64,000 nucleotides of DNA, from contig NZ_CP087112.1 of NCBI RefSeq assembly GCF_025643255.1, positions 2,604,001-2,668,000 on the forward strand. The letters run 5' to 3'. A program made the position numbers and the translations under genes. The notes below the pieces were generated by a model. The model was given only the letters and a program-made list of their open reading frames with translations. It was not told the DNA's origin and searched no databases. Shown piece after piece: positions 10,142 to 19,851 of this stretch. This DNA is from Halomonas sp. 7T. GTDB lineage: Bacteria > Pseudomonadota > Gammaproteobacteria > Pseudomonadales > Halomonadaceae. Each line of letters opens with the position of its first letter. Within the stretch, counting starts at the first letter, position 1.

Positions 10142-12721
10142 TCATTCAAAAACCAATTTCCCTTCGCTTGCACTCACATGGATAGTGTCGCCAGGGGCAT
10201 ACTTGCCTGCCAGCAGGTCTTGCGCCAGCGGGTTCTCGATACGGCTTTGAATCGCCCGCTTGAGCGGCCTTGCCCCATACACTGGATCGAAACCGACGAC
10301 CGCCAGCTGGGCCATGGCGTCATCGCTGATCTCAAGGCTCAAATCATGTTCCGCTAAGCGCGCTTTCAAACGCTCCAACTGAATACCGGCAATGGCCTGA
10401 ATTTGCGTTTGACCCAGCGCGTGAAACACCACCACTTCGTCAATACGGTTAATCAGCTCAGGGCGGAAGTGATTGCCCACCACCTCCATGACCATGCTCT
10501 TCATGACCTCATAGTCGTTATCGTCCCCGCCCATACGCTGGATAATATCCGAGCCCATGTTGGAGGTCATGACGATCACGGTATTACGGAAATCGACCGT
10601 ACGGCCTTGCCCATCGGTCAAGCGGCCATCTTCGAGCACTTGCAGCAGGATATTAAACACATCCGGATGCGCCTTTTCCACTTCATCTAGTAACAGCACC
10701 GAGTAGGGCTTACGGCGCACCGCTTCGGTTAAGTAGCCACCCTCTTCGTAACCCACGTAGCCTGGGGGTGCACCAATCAAACGCGCCACGGAGTGCTTCT
10801 CCATAAACTCCGACATGTCGATACGTACCATCGCTTCTTCCGTATCGAACAGGAAGTTAGCCAGCGATTTACATAGTTCTGTTTTACCCACCCCGGTGGG
10901 GCCGAGGAACAAGAACGAGCCGTTGGGTCGATTGGGGTCGGCAAGACCCGCCCGGGAACGGCGTACGGCGTTAGCCACCGCCTCTACCGCTTCATGCTGG
11001 CCAATCACCCGCTCATGCAGCGCCTCTTCCATGCGCAACAGCTTATCCCGCTCGCCTTCCAACATTTTGGAGACGGGAATACCTGTCCAGCGGGAGACCA
11101 CTTCGGCAATTTCCTCTTCGGTGACGTTAGAGCGCAGCAGCTGATGGCTGGCCGTATCTGCCTCGCCCTCCCCCGCTTCGCTAATCTTTTTCTCAAGCGC
11201 TGGAATTTTGCCGTATTGAATCTCGGACATACGCCCTAGATCGCCCTGACGACGCGCTTGTTCAAGGTCAATGCGCGCCTGCTCCAGCTCCGCCTTAAAC
11301 TGGGCAGCCCCCTGGATACTGGCTTTTTCGGCTTTCCAGATTTCATCCAAGTCAGCGTATTCACGCTCTAACTCGTGAATCTGATTGTTCAGCGCTTCAA
11401 GGCGTTTCTTAGTCGCCTCGTCGGTCTCTTTCTTAAGCGCTTCGCGCTCCATTTTCAGCTGGATTAAGCGACGATCCAATCGATCCATCTCTTCAGGCTT
11501 GGAGTCCAGTTCCATGCGGATACGTGACGCCGCCTCGTCGATCAAGTCGATCGCTTTGTCGGGCAGTTGCCGATCCGTGATGTAGCGGGTAGAGAGTTTC
11601 GCAGCCGCAATAATCGCCGAGTCGGTGATATCCACACCGTGGTGGACTTCGTAACGCTCTTTTAAGCCGCGCAAAATGGCCACCGTATCTTCTTCAGATG
11701 GTTCATCGACCAGCACTTTCTGGAAGCGACGCTCTAGCGCAGCATCTTTCTCGATGTACTTACGGTACTCATCCAGCGTTGTGGCGCCTACGCAGTGCAA
11801 CTCGCCACGGGCCAACGCAGGTTTAAGCATGTTGCCCGCATCCATCGCGCCTTCGGCCTTGCCCGCACCCACCATGGTATGCAGCTCATCAATAAACAGG
11901 ATGACCCGGCCTTCTTCCTGGGAAAGCTCTTTAAGCACGGCTTTCAGACGCTCTTCAAACTCGCCGCGGAACTTAGCGCCTGCCAGCAGCGAGCCCATAT
12001 CCAGCGAGAGGACGCGCTTATCTTTGAGGCCTTCGGGCACTTCGCCGTTTACAATACGCTGCGCCAGCCCTTCAACAATGGCGGTTTTCCCCACCCCTGG
12101 CTCACCGATCAGTACCGGGTTGTTTTTGGTGCGCCGCTGCAGCACCTGGATCGTGCGGCGGATTTCGTCGTCGCGACCAATCACCGGGTCCAGCTTGCCG
12201 TCTAGCGCACGCTGGGTAAGGTCCATGGTGTATTTGTTAAGCGCTTCACGCTGGTCTTCGGCGTTAGCATCGTCGACGGTAGCACCGCCGCGCAGGCTGT
12301 TAATCGCCGATTCAAGAGATTTGCGGTTAATTCCTGCCTCTTTAAGCAGTTTGGTAATCGCTGAGTTCATTTCCAGCGCCGCCAGGAGTACCAGCTCAGA
12401 GGCGATGAACTGGTCACCACGCTTCTGCGCCTCCCGGTCGGTTAAGTTGAATAGCTTGATGAAGTCACGGGAGGGCTGAACATCCCCGTCGAACTGGCTG
12501 ACCTTGGGCAAGTTGTCTAACTGCTGCACCAAACCTTCGCGCAGGCGCGAACTGCTGCCCTCGGCTTTTTCAACCAGGGCTTTAACGCCGGTGTCTTTGG
12601 TATCCAGCAGTGCCAGCAGCAAGTGCGCAGGATCAAGCTGATTATGGCCGTGCCCAACTGCAAGGGACTGCGCCTCAGAAATAGCGGCCTGTAACTTGGC
12701 AGTAAATTTATCGAATCGCAT
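10142..12721 (-). CDS. clpB: ATP-dependent disaggregase ClpB
   Basis: Hexameric Hsp100 chaperone that, with DnaK/DnaJ/GrpE, extracts polypeptides from aggregates after heat or osmotic stress. The 859-aa length matches the family. In order: N-domain (1-145), first AAA+ module with Walker A GEPGVGKT (about residue 206) and Walker B ILFIDELH, coiled-coil middle domain (about 405-525), second AAA+ module with Walker A GPTGVGKT (about 607), Walker [12 protein letters not shown] and a sensor region near NRIDEVVVF, then a C-terminal oligomerisation domain. It lies in the same neighbourhood as in E. coli (bamD, rluD, pgeF, clpB). A GGAGG site precedes the ATG. I did not find a convincing sigma-32 promoter, but nested inverted repeats lie upstream. 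Confidence 0.98.
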   Translation of the reverse strand: MRFDKFTAKLQAAISEAQSLAVGHGHNQLDPAHLLLALLDTKDTGVKALVEKAEGSSSRLREGLVQQLDNLPKVSQFDGDVQPSRDFIKLFNLTDREAQKRGDQFIASELVLLAALEMNSAITKLLKEAGINRKSLESAINSLRGGATVDDANAEDQREALNKYTMDLTQRALDGKLDPVIGRDDEIRRTIQVLQRRTKNNPVLIGEPGVGKTAIVEGLAQRIVNGEVPEGLKDKRVLSLDMGSLLAGAKFRGEFEERLKAVLKELSQEEGRVILFIDELHTMVGAGKAEGAMDAGNMLKPALARGELHCVGATTLDEYRKYIEKDAALERRFQKVLVDEPSEEDTVAILRGLKERYEVHHGVDITDSAIIAAAKLSTRYITDRQLPDKAIDLIDEAASRIRMELDSKPEEMDRLDRRLIQLKMEREALKKETDEATKKRLEALNNQIHELEREYADLDEIWKAEKASIQGAAQFKAELEQARIDLEQARRQGDLGRMSEIQYGKIPALEKKISEAGEGEADTASHQLLRSNVTEEEIAEVVSRWTGIPVSKMLEGERDKLLRMEEALHERVIGQHEAVEAVANAVRRSRAGLADPNRPNGSFLFLGPTGVGKTELCKSLANFLFDTEEAMVRIDMSEFMEKHSVARLIGAPPGYVGYEEGGYLTEAVRRKPYSVLLLDEVEKAHPDVFNILLQVLEDGRLTDGQGRTVDFRNTVIVMTSNMGSDIIQRMGGDDNDYEVMKSMVMEVVGNHFRPELINRIDEVVVFHALGQTQIQAIAGIQLERLKARLAEHDLSLEISDDAMAQLAVVGFDPVYGARPLKRAIQSRIENPLAQDLLAGKYAPGDTIHVSASEGKLVFE

Positions 12722-12770
12722 GGAATGCCTCCTGGGGGTGCCGAGCGTTTGGACGCACGGTATTTCCCAA

Positions 12771-12814
12771 TAACTTGTCTTAAATGTGCTAAAAACGTTT
12801 AGCTTGACAAGTTA
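12771..12814 (-). promoter_or_regulatory. Nested inverted repeats upstream of clpB
   Basis: TAACTTGTC (12771-12779) and GACAAGTTA (12806-12814) form a perfect 9-bp inverted repeat. Inside it GCTAAA (12788-12793) and TTTAGC (12798-12803) form a second perfect stem with a 4-nt loop. The element ends 49 bp before the clpB start. It could be an operator, or an RNA stem if transcription starts upstream of it. Confidence 0.5.
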
Positions 12815-12876
12815 AATGGCGTCAGTTCCACACATTTCAAGAGGTACGCATCACAAGCACAAAAGAATAGCGCTAC

Positions 12877-13632
12877 TTAGTTGATCCAGATCACACTGGC
12901 CATGCGCCCGGTGTTGCCGTTGTCACGGCGGTGGGAGTAAAAGCGCGACTCGCAGGCAGTGCAGAAGTGACCGCCGCTGATGTGGTGAATCCCCAGCGCC
13001 TCTAAACGAAAGCGGGCTAACCGATATAGGTCTGCCATATAGTGGCCCAAGCGATAAGGGCTGTGATCAAACGCGTCGGCCGTATCAGGGTGCACAGCGA
13101 CAAACGCGCCATATACCTCAGGACCTACCTCGAACTGTGCATTTGAAATAGCGGGGCCTAGCCACACTAAAATATCGTCGGGGTCACAGTTCATCGCAGC
13201 AACGGTAGCTTCCAGCACACCACCTGCCAACCCTCGCCAGCCCGCGTGGGCCACCCCCACTTGCGTGCCTTGGCGGTTACACAACAGTACCGGTAAGCAA
13301 TCGGCCGTCAGTACCACACAGGCGTAGTCGTTGCTGCTGGCAACCGCCGCGTCGGCTTCCGGTGTGTCGCCTTGATACGCCTGTAAGACACGTGCGCCAT
13401 GGGTTTGGTTGAGCCACAGCAGTGGGCGATCGTCGCCGATCTCTTTGTGCATCAACCGACGGCACAGCGCGACGTGATCTGCGTTGTCGCCTACGTGGGT
13501 CGCTGGATTGAACGCTGCAAAATCATCTTGGCTTGGCCCTGTTTCCCGAGTGGTGACAAACGCCCGCACATTAGCAGGCGCGGGCCAATCAGGCAGCAGC
13601 AGCGTGGGCTTTAGATCAATGGCATCGCTCAT
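12877..13632 (-). CDS. pgeF: Peptidoglycan editing factor PgeF / multicopper polyphenol oxidase family
   Basis: YfiH-family cytosolic protein. Members have been described as peptidoglycan-precursor editing factors that remove wrongly added serine, and as purine nucleoside phosphorylase or laccase-like enzymes; the biological role here is inferred from family. The 251-aa length is normal. The conserved zinc/copper ligands appear in NQTHGARV, TADCLPVLL and AHAGWRG. The ATG overlaps the rluD stop by four bases, and the rluD-pgeF-clpB order is the same as in E. coli. Confidence 0.9.
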   Translation of the reverse strand: MSDAIDLKPTLLLPDWPAPANVRAFVTTRETGPSQDDFAAFNPATHVGDNADHVALCRRLMHKEIGDDRPLLWLNQTHGARVLQAYQGDTPEADAAVASSNDYACVVLTADCLPVLLCNRQGTQVGVAHAGWRGLAGGVLEATVAAMNCDPDDILVWLGPAISNAQFEVGPEVYGAFVAVHPDTADAFDHSPYRLGHYMADLYRLARFRLEALGIHHISGGHFCTACESRFYSHRRDNGNTGRMASVIWIN

Positions 13633-14588
13633 CGCATAGTCTCGTTGTCTTCGCGCAGGTAGTCCAACAACATTAGCAGATCGTCGGGTAGATCAATTTG
13701 AAAAGTAGCCGTTTCACCGCTCACTGGATGCACAAAACTGAGTTTGCGTGCATGTAGTGCCTGACGCGGAAATTCACGCAGAATCTCTTTTAACGGCTCG
13801 GCAGCGCCCGGTGGCAGCTTGGCACGACCGCTGTAGAGCGGATCACCAATCAGCGGGTAACGCGCGTGGGCCATATGGACACGAATTTGGTGAGTACGCC
13901 CAGTTTCAAGCGTACAACGCACGTGCGTATGGGCACGAAAACGCTCCACTACTCGATAGTGCGTCACCGCTGGTTTTCCTGACGCCGTGACCGCTTGGCG
14001 CTTGCGGTCTTTCGGATGCCGACCAATAGGTGCATCAATCTTGCTGCCCGCTACCGGCTTACCAATCACCACGGCATCGTACTGACGCGATACGCTGCGC
14101 GCCTGGAGCTGTTCGACCAGCGCCGTTTGAGCAGGCAGGGTTTTGGCGACCATCATCAACCCAGTGGTGTCTTTATCCAAGCGATGGACGATCCCCGCTC
14201 GCGGCACCTCCGCTAACGCCGGATGATGATGCAGCAGCGCATTCAACAAGGTGCCATCGGGATTCCCCGCCGCAGGATGCACCACCATCCCTGCCGCTTT
14301 GTTGATCACCATCACCGCCTCGTCTTCGTACACGATATCGAGGGCAATATCTTGGGGTTCAAAGCGCGTATCTTCCTCAATGGTCGCTTTAAGCACCAGC
14401 ATTTCGTGGCCGTGCAGCTTCGCTTTGGGTTTTAGTTTTGCGCCATCGACCGTTAATTCACCGGCGTTGATCCACGCTTTTAGGCGTTCGCGAGAGTAGT
14501 CACTGAACAACTCTGCTGCGACTTGGTCAAAGCGTGCGCCGGCTAACGTGGCTGGCACCCGCTGCGTAGCTTCAACGATACGAGACAT
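13629..14588 (-). CDS. rluD: 23S rRNA pseudouridine(1911/1915/1917) synthase
   Basis: Modifies three uridines in helix 69 of 23S rRNA, which supports ribosome assembly and subunit joining. The 319-aa protein has an N-terminal S4 RNA-binding domain (about 15-75) and a RluA-type catalytic domain with the signature HRLDKDTTG, the catalytic Asp being near residue 138. The later TGRTHQIRVHM motif is intact. Downstream it overlaps pgeF by four bases; upstream bamD is divergent, as in many gammaproteobacteria. Confidence 0.96.
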   Translation of the reverse strand: MSRIVEATQRVPATLAGARFDQVAAELFSDYSRERLKAWINAGELTVDGAKLKPKAKLHGHEMLVLKATIEEDTRFEPQDIALDIVYEDEAVMVINKAAGMVVHPAAGNPDGTLLNALLHHHPALAEVPRAGIVHRLDKDTTGLMMVAKTLPAQTALVEQLQARSVSRQYDAVVIGKPVAGSKIDAPIGRHPKDRKRQAVTASGKPAVTHYRVVERFRAHTHVRCTLETGRTHQIRVHMAHARYPLIGDPLYSGRAKLPPGAAEPLKEILREFPRQALHARKLSFVHPVSGETATFQIDLPDDLLMLLDYLREDNETMR

Positions 14589-14655
14589 TCAGCACCTCTT
14601 CGATACGCAAAAAACCTAGCCGTGGCATGAAAACGTTTCCTTTGACTGCACCCGA

Positions 14656-14692
14656 CAAAACGTTACTTAGGCGTCGCTAAGCCTGCGTTTTG
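14656..14692. promoter_or_regulatory. Nested inverted repeat in the rluD/bamD divergent promoter region
   Basis: CAAAACG (14656-14662) pairs with CGTTTTG (14686-14692), and inside it CTTAG (14666-14670) pairs with CTAAG (14677-14681). A separate LacI-like partial palindrome, GAAAACGTTTCC, is at 14629-14640. These are the only structures I see in the 209-bp gap between the two divergent genes. No regulator is implied by the neighbours. Confidence 0.4.
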
Positions 14693-14797
14693 CGCCGAGG
14701 TGATTTATAGTGGGCTAACTGCGACCTATTCTACCATTTCTACTTATGGCCATCGTCGCTTTTCGGTGATTGAGGCTTGTTTGCAACGAGGATGATG

Positions 14798-15607
14798 ATG
14801 CGCGTTTTTTCCGCTGCCAACCGCTTTGGCGCCCTAGCCTTGAGCCTTGCCCTGTTAGCAGGCTGTGCCAGTAATGACACGACCCCTGATGAGGATGATG
14901 AGTTCGCGGGCGTACAAGAGCGCGAACTCTACGAGTTAGCGCGCACGGCGCTAGATAGCAACCGCTTCCCTATCGCTATTGAGCGCTTAGAAGCACTCGA
15001 CACGCGCTACCCCTTCGGGCCGCATGCCGAGCAGGCGCAACTTGAGTTGATATACGCCTATTACGAAAACAGCAACTGGGAAGAAGCCCGGGCCGCGGCC
15101 AGCCGTTTTATCCGCCTGCATCCGGATCACCCTCAAGTGGATTACGCCTACTATCTGCGCGGCCTTTCCGCCTGGCAAGCCGGGCGCTTTAGCCTGGAGC
15201 GGCTTCGTCTAATCGATATCTCCAAGCGCGACCTGGGCGCGTCACGGGATGCCTACAACGACTTCCGCGAGCTAATCCAGCGTTTCCCGCAAAGCCAATA
15301 CGCTCCCGATGCTCAACAACGCATCGTTTACCTGCGCGAGCTGCTCGCCCAGCATGAGCTTCACGTTGCCGATTACTACCTGCGCCGCGGCGCTTACTTA
15401 GCCGCCGTCGAGCGGGGGCGCTGGGTCGTGGAAAACTACCCTGAAGCGACTGCCACCCGCGACGCCCTCGCCACGATGATTGAGGGTTACCAGGGGCTGG
15501 GGATGAATGACCGCGCCAATGAAGTGCTCGACGTGCTGCGCGAGAACGCACCCAACCACGCGCAATTGCAAGGTAGTCGCTTCATACCCAAACACGGCGG
15601 CAACTAA
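14798..15607 (+). CDS. bamD: Outer membrane protein assembly factor BamD
   Basis: Essential lipoprotein of the BAM complex that inserts beta-barrel proteins in the outer membrane, working with BamA. From the ATG at 14798 the 269-aa product has a signal peptide ending in the lipobox LLAGC (Cys23), then five tetratricopeptide-like repeats across the rest, including the RYPFGPHAEQAQLELIYAYY segment of the first repeat. Three ATGs in tandem occur (14792, 14795, 14798); ACGAGG at 14786-14791 best fits the last. An upstream in-frame TTG (14777) is unlikely because it would extend the signal peptide. It is divergent from rluD and ends at a terminator. Confidence 0.95.
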   Translation: MRVFSAANRFGALALSLALLAGCASNDTTPDEDDEFAGVQERELYELARTALDSNRFPIAIERLEALDTRYPFGPHAEQAQLELIYAYYENSNWEEARAAASRFIRLHPDHPQVDYAYYLRGLSAWQAGRFSLERLRLIDISKRDLGASRDAYNDFRELIQRFPQSQYAPDAQQRIVYLRELLAQHELHVADYYLRRGAYLAAVERGRWVVENYPEATATRDALATMIEGYQGLGMNDRANEVLDVLRENAPNHAQLQGSRFIPKHGGN

Positions 15608-15665
15608 GCGCTGTCGTCCTTTGCAGGTATTTTAGACGACTAGGCTGTACAAGCCGTATAGCTTC

Positions 15666-15692
15666 AAAAACCACGCTCCGGCGTGGTTTTTT
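15666..15692 (+). terminator. Rho-independent terminator after bamD
   Basis: CCACGC-TCCG-GCGTGG followed by TTTTTT, preceded by AAAAA, lies 59 bp after the bamD stop. The remaining AT-rich gap to 15855 holds a possible promoter for the chemoreceptor (TGTACA at 15775, TATACT at 15799, spacer 18) and a small hairpin, GCGCC/GGCGC, at 15825-15839. Confidence 0.88.
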
Positions 15693-15855
15693 ATTTTCTA
15701 CAAAAACAACTTAATTAACAAAATCTTAAATAAATAACTCTCAAGATATCTCAAAAAATTATTTACACAAAACCTGTACAATTAGCGAACCGCAAACCTA
15801 TACTCCTCAACACTACATGATAAAGCGCCTTCACGGCGCCTAAGGAGCAGGCCCA

Positions 15856-17565
15856 ATGTTGTCTTCAGCATCTCGTTTTAGCGCCATGAAAATTAGCACC
15901 CGCCTTACTCTCGCCTTTTCAGCACTGCTGGCACTGCTAGTGATCCTAACGGGTGCGGGTATTTACCAAGTGAACAAAATTGACCGTAGCCTAACGGCCA
16001 TTAACGATGTAAACGGCACTAAACAACGGTTTGCGGTGGACTGGCGTGGCAGCGTGCATGACCGCGCGATTGTGCTTCGCGATGTAGTCATTACCGGCGG
16101 TGACGGCAACCTCAGTGCGCTAGAAGGCGAGATTGAGCGTTTGCGCGATGCCTACGACGCAGCGTCAGCCGGCATGACACAGGTGACTAATGAACACGCG
16201 GGAAGTACACAAGAGCAGAATCTGCTTAGTCGCATTAGCGAACAAGCAACGGTCACTCACGCCCTAAGCGATCAGGTGGTTAACGCTCGCCAAGCGGGCA
16301 ATTATGAGCGCGCTCAACAGCTAATGCTGGAACAGGCAGGTCCCGCTTATACGGAGTGGTTGAGCCGTATTAATCAATTTATTGACCTACAAGAACAGAT
16401 TAATAACACCACGACGGCAGACGCTCGTGATACCGCATCAGGCTTTCAGCTACAGATGCTAGGGTTAACGCTATTCGCACTGTTAGTAGGCGGTCTCATT
16501 GCAGTGTTCTTGTCACGCCAGCTATTACGCGAGCTGGGTGCCGAGCCGCAGGAAGTCAAAGCCTTTGCCGAAGCCATTGGCCGCGGCGAGCTCGCCACCA
16601 AAGGCCAGCTTAAGAAAGGCGACACCCGCAGCATCATGGCGTCTCAGGTCGTGATGGCCAAACAGTTGCAGGATATCGTGACCCAGGTGCGCACTTCTGC
16701 CGAAGCGGTTGCCTCCAATAGCGAGCAAATTGCCGAAGGCAACAACGATTTAGCTTCGCGTACCGAACAGCAAGCCAGTGCGCTAGCAGAAACGGCCTCG
16801 GCGATGGAAGAGCTAAACAGTACCGTAAAACTCAATGCGGATAACTCTGCTCAAGCCAGTCAAGAAGCATCGAGCGCTTCTAAAACGGCCACCCAGGGTG
16901 GCGAAGCGGTGCATCAGGTTGTTGCCACCATGAATGACCTGAACAAAAGCTCACAGGAAATAGCGGGCATTATTTCTACCATTGATTCGATTGCTTTTCA
17001 GACCAACATACTGGCGCTGAACGCTTCGGTAGAAGCAGCGCGTGCCGGCGAGCATGGCCGCGGCTTTGCGGTAGTCGCCGAAGAGGTGCGAAAGCTCGCT
17101 CAACGTAGCGCCGACGCCGCACGCGAAATTAACCAGCTAATTTCCAGCAACTTAGAGCGTGTGAATCACGGCAACGAACGCGCCGAAGAGGCCAGTAAAT
17201 CTACCGAAGAAATTGTGGCGGCCATTGCACGCGTCACCAGCATTATGCAGGAGATCAGTCACGCCAGCGCCGAACAGAGCGCCGGGGTTCAAGAAGTTGG
17301 CCAAGCCGTCACAGAAATGGATCAAGTTACCCAGCAAAACGCCGCGCTGGTAGAGGAGAGTGCGACGGCTGCCAACAACCTACGCCAAAATGCCCACCAG
17401 CTGCTTAACGCTATGGAAATCTTCAAATTACCCAGCACTCAACGTCAGGCGTCTATCGCTCAGAGCAGTCGCTCCTCTTCTCCGCGTCAGACAACCAACC
17501 CCGCGCCCGCAGCGCTGCCATCGACTAAGAGCCGTGCGGTTGAGCCTGAATGGGAAAGCTTCTAA
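15856..17565 (+). CDS. Methyl-accepting chemotaxis protein
   Basis: Inner-membrane chemoreceptor that signals through CheW/CheA to the flagellar motor. The 569-aa product has TM1 (about 19-40), a periplasmic four-helix-bundle sensor (about 41-200), TM2 (about 202-224), a HAMP linker, and a cytoplasmic signalling hairpin with the conserved tip [20 protein letters not shown] (about 376-395). The C-terminus ends EWESF, resembling the NWETF pentapeptide that tethers CheR/CheB, so this receptor probably recruits its own adaptation enzymes. AAGGAG at 15842 supports the start. The ligand cannot be read from the sequence. A GGDEF-EAL gene follows after 84 bp on the same strand with no terminator between. 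Confidence 0.95.
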   Translation: MLSSASRFSAMKISTRLTLAFSALLALLVILTGAGIYQVNKIDRSLTAINDVNGTKQRFAVDWRGSVHDRAIVLRDVVITGGDGNLSALEGEIERLRDAYDAASAGMTQVTNEHAGSTQEQNLLSRISEQATVTHALSDQVVNARQAGNYERAQQLMLEQAGPAYTEWLSRINQFIDLQEQINNTTTADARDTASGFQLQMLGLTLFALLVGGLIAVFLSRQLLRELGAEPQEVKAFAEAIGRGELATKGQLKKGDTRSIMASQVVMAKQLQDIVTQVRTSAEAVASNSEQIAEGNNDLASRTEQQASALAETASAMEELNSTVKLNADNSAQASQEASSASKTATQGGEAVHQVVATMNDLNKSSQEIAGIISTIDSIAFQTNILALNASVEAARAGEHGRGFAVVAEEVRKLAQRSADAAREINQLISSNLERVNHGNERAEEASKSTEEIVAAIARVTSIMQEISHASAEQSAGVQEVGQAVTEMDQVTQQNAALVEESATAANNLRQNAHQLLNAMEIFKLPSTQRQASIAQSSRSSSPRQTTNPAPAALPSTKSRAVEPEWESF

Positions 17566-17649
17566 ATACAGACGTCTCATTTGTCGTTCACTATTTAGGA
17601 AGGCCGTGGCGTGACCCGCTACGGCCCGCTGCCTTTCCCTGAGGTTGCT

Positions 17650-19806
17650 ATGAAACCTTCGCAAAGCCTGTTCATGGTGTTCTTACTCCCCATCCTGATG
17701 GTGGTACTGCCCGTTCTGTTGCTGCTGGGTCTCGCCACTCAAGCAATTAAAGCCCAGTCGCTGCAAAACTATCAGCTTCAGTCCAACGACCTGGATATCC
17801 TCGTTCAGATGGCAACCTTTGATCGCCAGTTAGGCGATCTCCATCAGCGTATGAGCAAGGTGTTCACCCGAGCGGAAGAGACCGATCTTGGCGCCATGCA
17901 ACGCTACTCCGAATACGGCCTCATTAACCAAGAGTTGTCACGCATTGGTGAAAGTATCGATCAGCTGGCCACCTCTCCGCTGATCTTTGATCTGAGCCAG
18001 GAGAGCGCCGATACCCTGCAACGCGCTTTTCACGCGTATCGCCGGTTTGTCAGCATGGCGAACGAGGCAGCCACGCTGAACCAGGGAGACCCAGGATTTT
18101 ATCTGCAAGAAGCCCAGCGCCACTTCACGACGTTCAACCTCTTCTCGCAGCAGATTTTTGAAGCACTTACTCAGCGCGCTAGCGACCGTCATCAGGAGTC
18201 CTACGCCGACCTTACCCAAGCACGCAACTCCACGCTGTGGCTAAGCCTTGGGCTCCTTACTCTGTTGATCGGCGCGGCTTTTCTGGCAGCGTGGCGCATC
18301 AATCGGCGACTCGTCACCGTGGGAGACGCCATTCTGGCCCTGTCAGATAACCGTCAAGCGCTACCTGACATGCAGGCGGTCGAACGCTTAAGTCAGCAGC
18401 ATAACGGCCCGCTACAGCGCATTGCGCTCTCGTTGCTCTCTTTCCGCGACGCCGAGCAACAGCGCCGTGAGGCAGAGCGCCAAGTACATCAACTGGCCTA
18501 CTACGACACGCTCACCGACCTGCCCAATTGGCGGTTAATGAAGGAGCACTTACAGCACTCTCTGGAAACCAATAGCCAAACCAACACCTTTGGTGCGCTG
18601 GTGTACGTAGATGTGGACGAGTTCAAGCGCATTAACGATGGCATCGGCCACCGGGCGGGAGATAACCTGCTTAAACAGATGGCTACGCGGCTGCAAACAC
18701 TGGAGCCGCAAAGCTGCACCATTGGCCGTCTGAGCGGCGATGAATTTGTATTAATCGTTGACGGTTTGGATAGCGATAAGCTAAAAGCCGCTGAAAAGGC
18801 CGAGTTCTTTGCCCAACAGATTAACCATGCGCTCACCCAGCCCTACTGCTTGGACGGGCATTACCAATATTTGAATGTCAGTCAGGGGCTGGTGCTGTTC
18901 AAGGGCGTCGACGATAGCGTGGACCAGCTCTTCCAGTACGCCAACTCGGCCGTTCACCTCGCCAAACGCGATGGCCAGAATACGATTCGCTTTTATGACC
19001 CAGTAGTGCAAGCGCAGTTAGAGGCCCGCACCGAGCTAGAGCGGGATCTGCGGCTGGCCATCGAGCGGAAAGAGTTTGTGCTGGTGTATCAGATGCAGGT
19101 GGATTGTAAAGGGCGCGCCATTGGGGCAGAAGCACTCATTCGTTGGCAGCATCCCACCCGTGGGTTTGTGTCGCCCGGTACGTTCATTCCACTGGCTGAA
19201 GAGACAGGGCTCATCGTTCCCATCGGCACCTGGGTACTGCAGGCTGCCTGTGAGCAGCTGGTGATGTGGCAAACGGCAGCGCATACCAATGACCTGGTAC
19301 TGGCCGTGAATGTTAGCGCGAAACAGTTTCAGCAGCCGAATTTTGTTGAAGAAGTGGCAAACGCCCTGGCGCTAAGCGGTGCCTCGCCCCATAAGCTAAA
19401 GCTTGAACTCACCGAAAGCACGGTGATCGGCAAAGTAGAGGATACCATCGCCCGCATGCACCAGTTGAAGATGCTGGGCGTTAGTTTTGCCATGGACGAC
19501 TTCGGCACGGGCTACTCATCGCTACAGTACCTGAAGCGTTTGCCGCTGGATCAGATCAAAATCGATCAATCCTTCGTGCGAGACCTTCACCAGGATGAGG
19601 AGGATATGGCCATCGTTGAAACGATTATTGCCATGGGACACTCGCTGGGACTTAACGTCATTGCGGAGGGAGTGGAGACCGTGGAGCACTGGCGTTATCT
19701 CAACGAGCACCAGTGCCACGCCTACCAGGGCTATTACTTCTGCAAACCCGTTGCACCGGAGGAGATGGCCAAGCACTGCCTAGCCCCTCCCCCGGTGTTG
19801 TCCTAA
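17650..19806 (+). CDS. Membrane GGDEF-EAL protein (probable c-di-GMP phosphodiesterase)
   Basis: Predicted to control c-di-GMP, which switches cells between swimming and attachment. From the ATG at 17650 (GAGG five bases upstream) it is 718 aa. It has TM1 (about 8-32), a periplasmic helical region, TM2 (about 195-215), a GGDEF domain whose active-site motif is SGDEF instead of GGDEF although YDTLTDLP and FKRINDGIGHRAGD are kept, and a complete EAL domain (EALIRW, VNVSAKQF, ELTES, DDFGTGYSSL, KIDQSFV, AEGVET). I infer phosphodiesterase activity with a weak or regulatory GGDEF domain. A GTG at 17611 is an alternative start. It is probably co-transcribed with the chemoreceptor. Confidence 0.92.
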   Translation: MKPSQSLFMVFLLPILMVVLPVLLLLGLATQAIKAQSLQNYQLQSNDLDILVQMATFDRQLGDLHQRMSKVFTRAEETDLGAMQRYSEYGLINQELSRIGESIDQLATSPLIFDLSQESADTLQRAFHAYRRFVSMANEAATLNQGDPGFYLQEAQRHFTTFNLFSQQIFEALTQRASDRHQESYADLTQARNSTLWLSLGLLTLLIGAAFLAAWRINRRLVTVGDAILALSDNRQALPDMQAVERLSQQHNGPLQRIALSLLSFRDAEQQRREAERQVHQLAYYDTLTDLPNWRLMKEHLQHSLETNSQTNTFGALVYVDVDEFKRINDGIGHRAGDNLLKQMATRLQTLEPQSCTIGRLSGDEFVLIVDGLDSDKLKAAEKAEFFAQQINHALTQPYCLDGHYQYLNVSQGLVLFKGVDDSVDQLFQYANSAVHLAKRDGQNTIRFYDPVVQAQLEARTELERDLRLAIERKEFVLVYQMQVDCKGRAIGAEALIRWQHPTRGFVSPGTFIPLAEETGLIVPIGTWVLQAACEQLVMWQTAAHTNDLVLAVNVSAKQFQQPNFVEEVANALALSGASPHKLKLELTESTVIGKVEDTIARMHQLKMLGVSFAMDDFGTGYSSLQYLKRLPLDQIKIDQSFVRDLHQDEEDMAIVETIIAMGHSLGLNVIAEGVETVEHWRYLNEHQCHAYQGYYFCKPVAPEEMAKHCLAPPPVLS

Positions 19807-19851
19807 AGAAGCGTAATCGTAAAACGCGCTTTCTTAGGCCCGGTTGCGCCA

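Noticed and set aside
11676..12479. 267-aa open frame antisense to clpB
   Set aside because: Ser/Arg/Ala-rich shadow of the highly conserved clpB frame; no ribosome binding site or domain.
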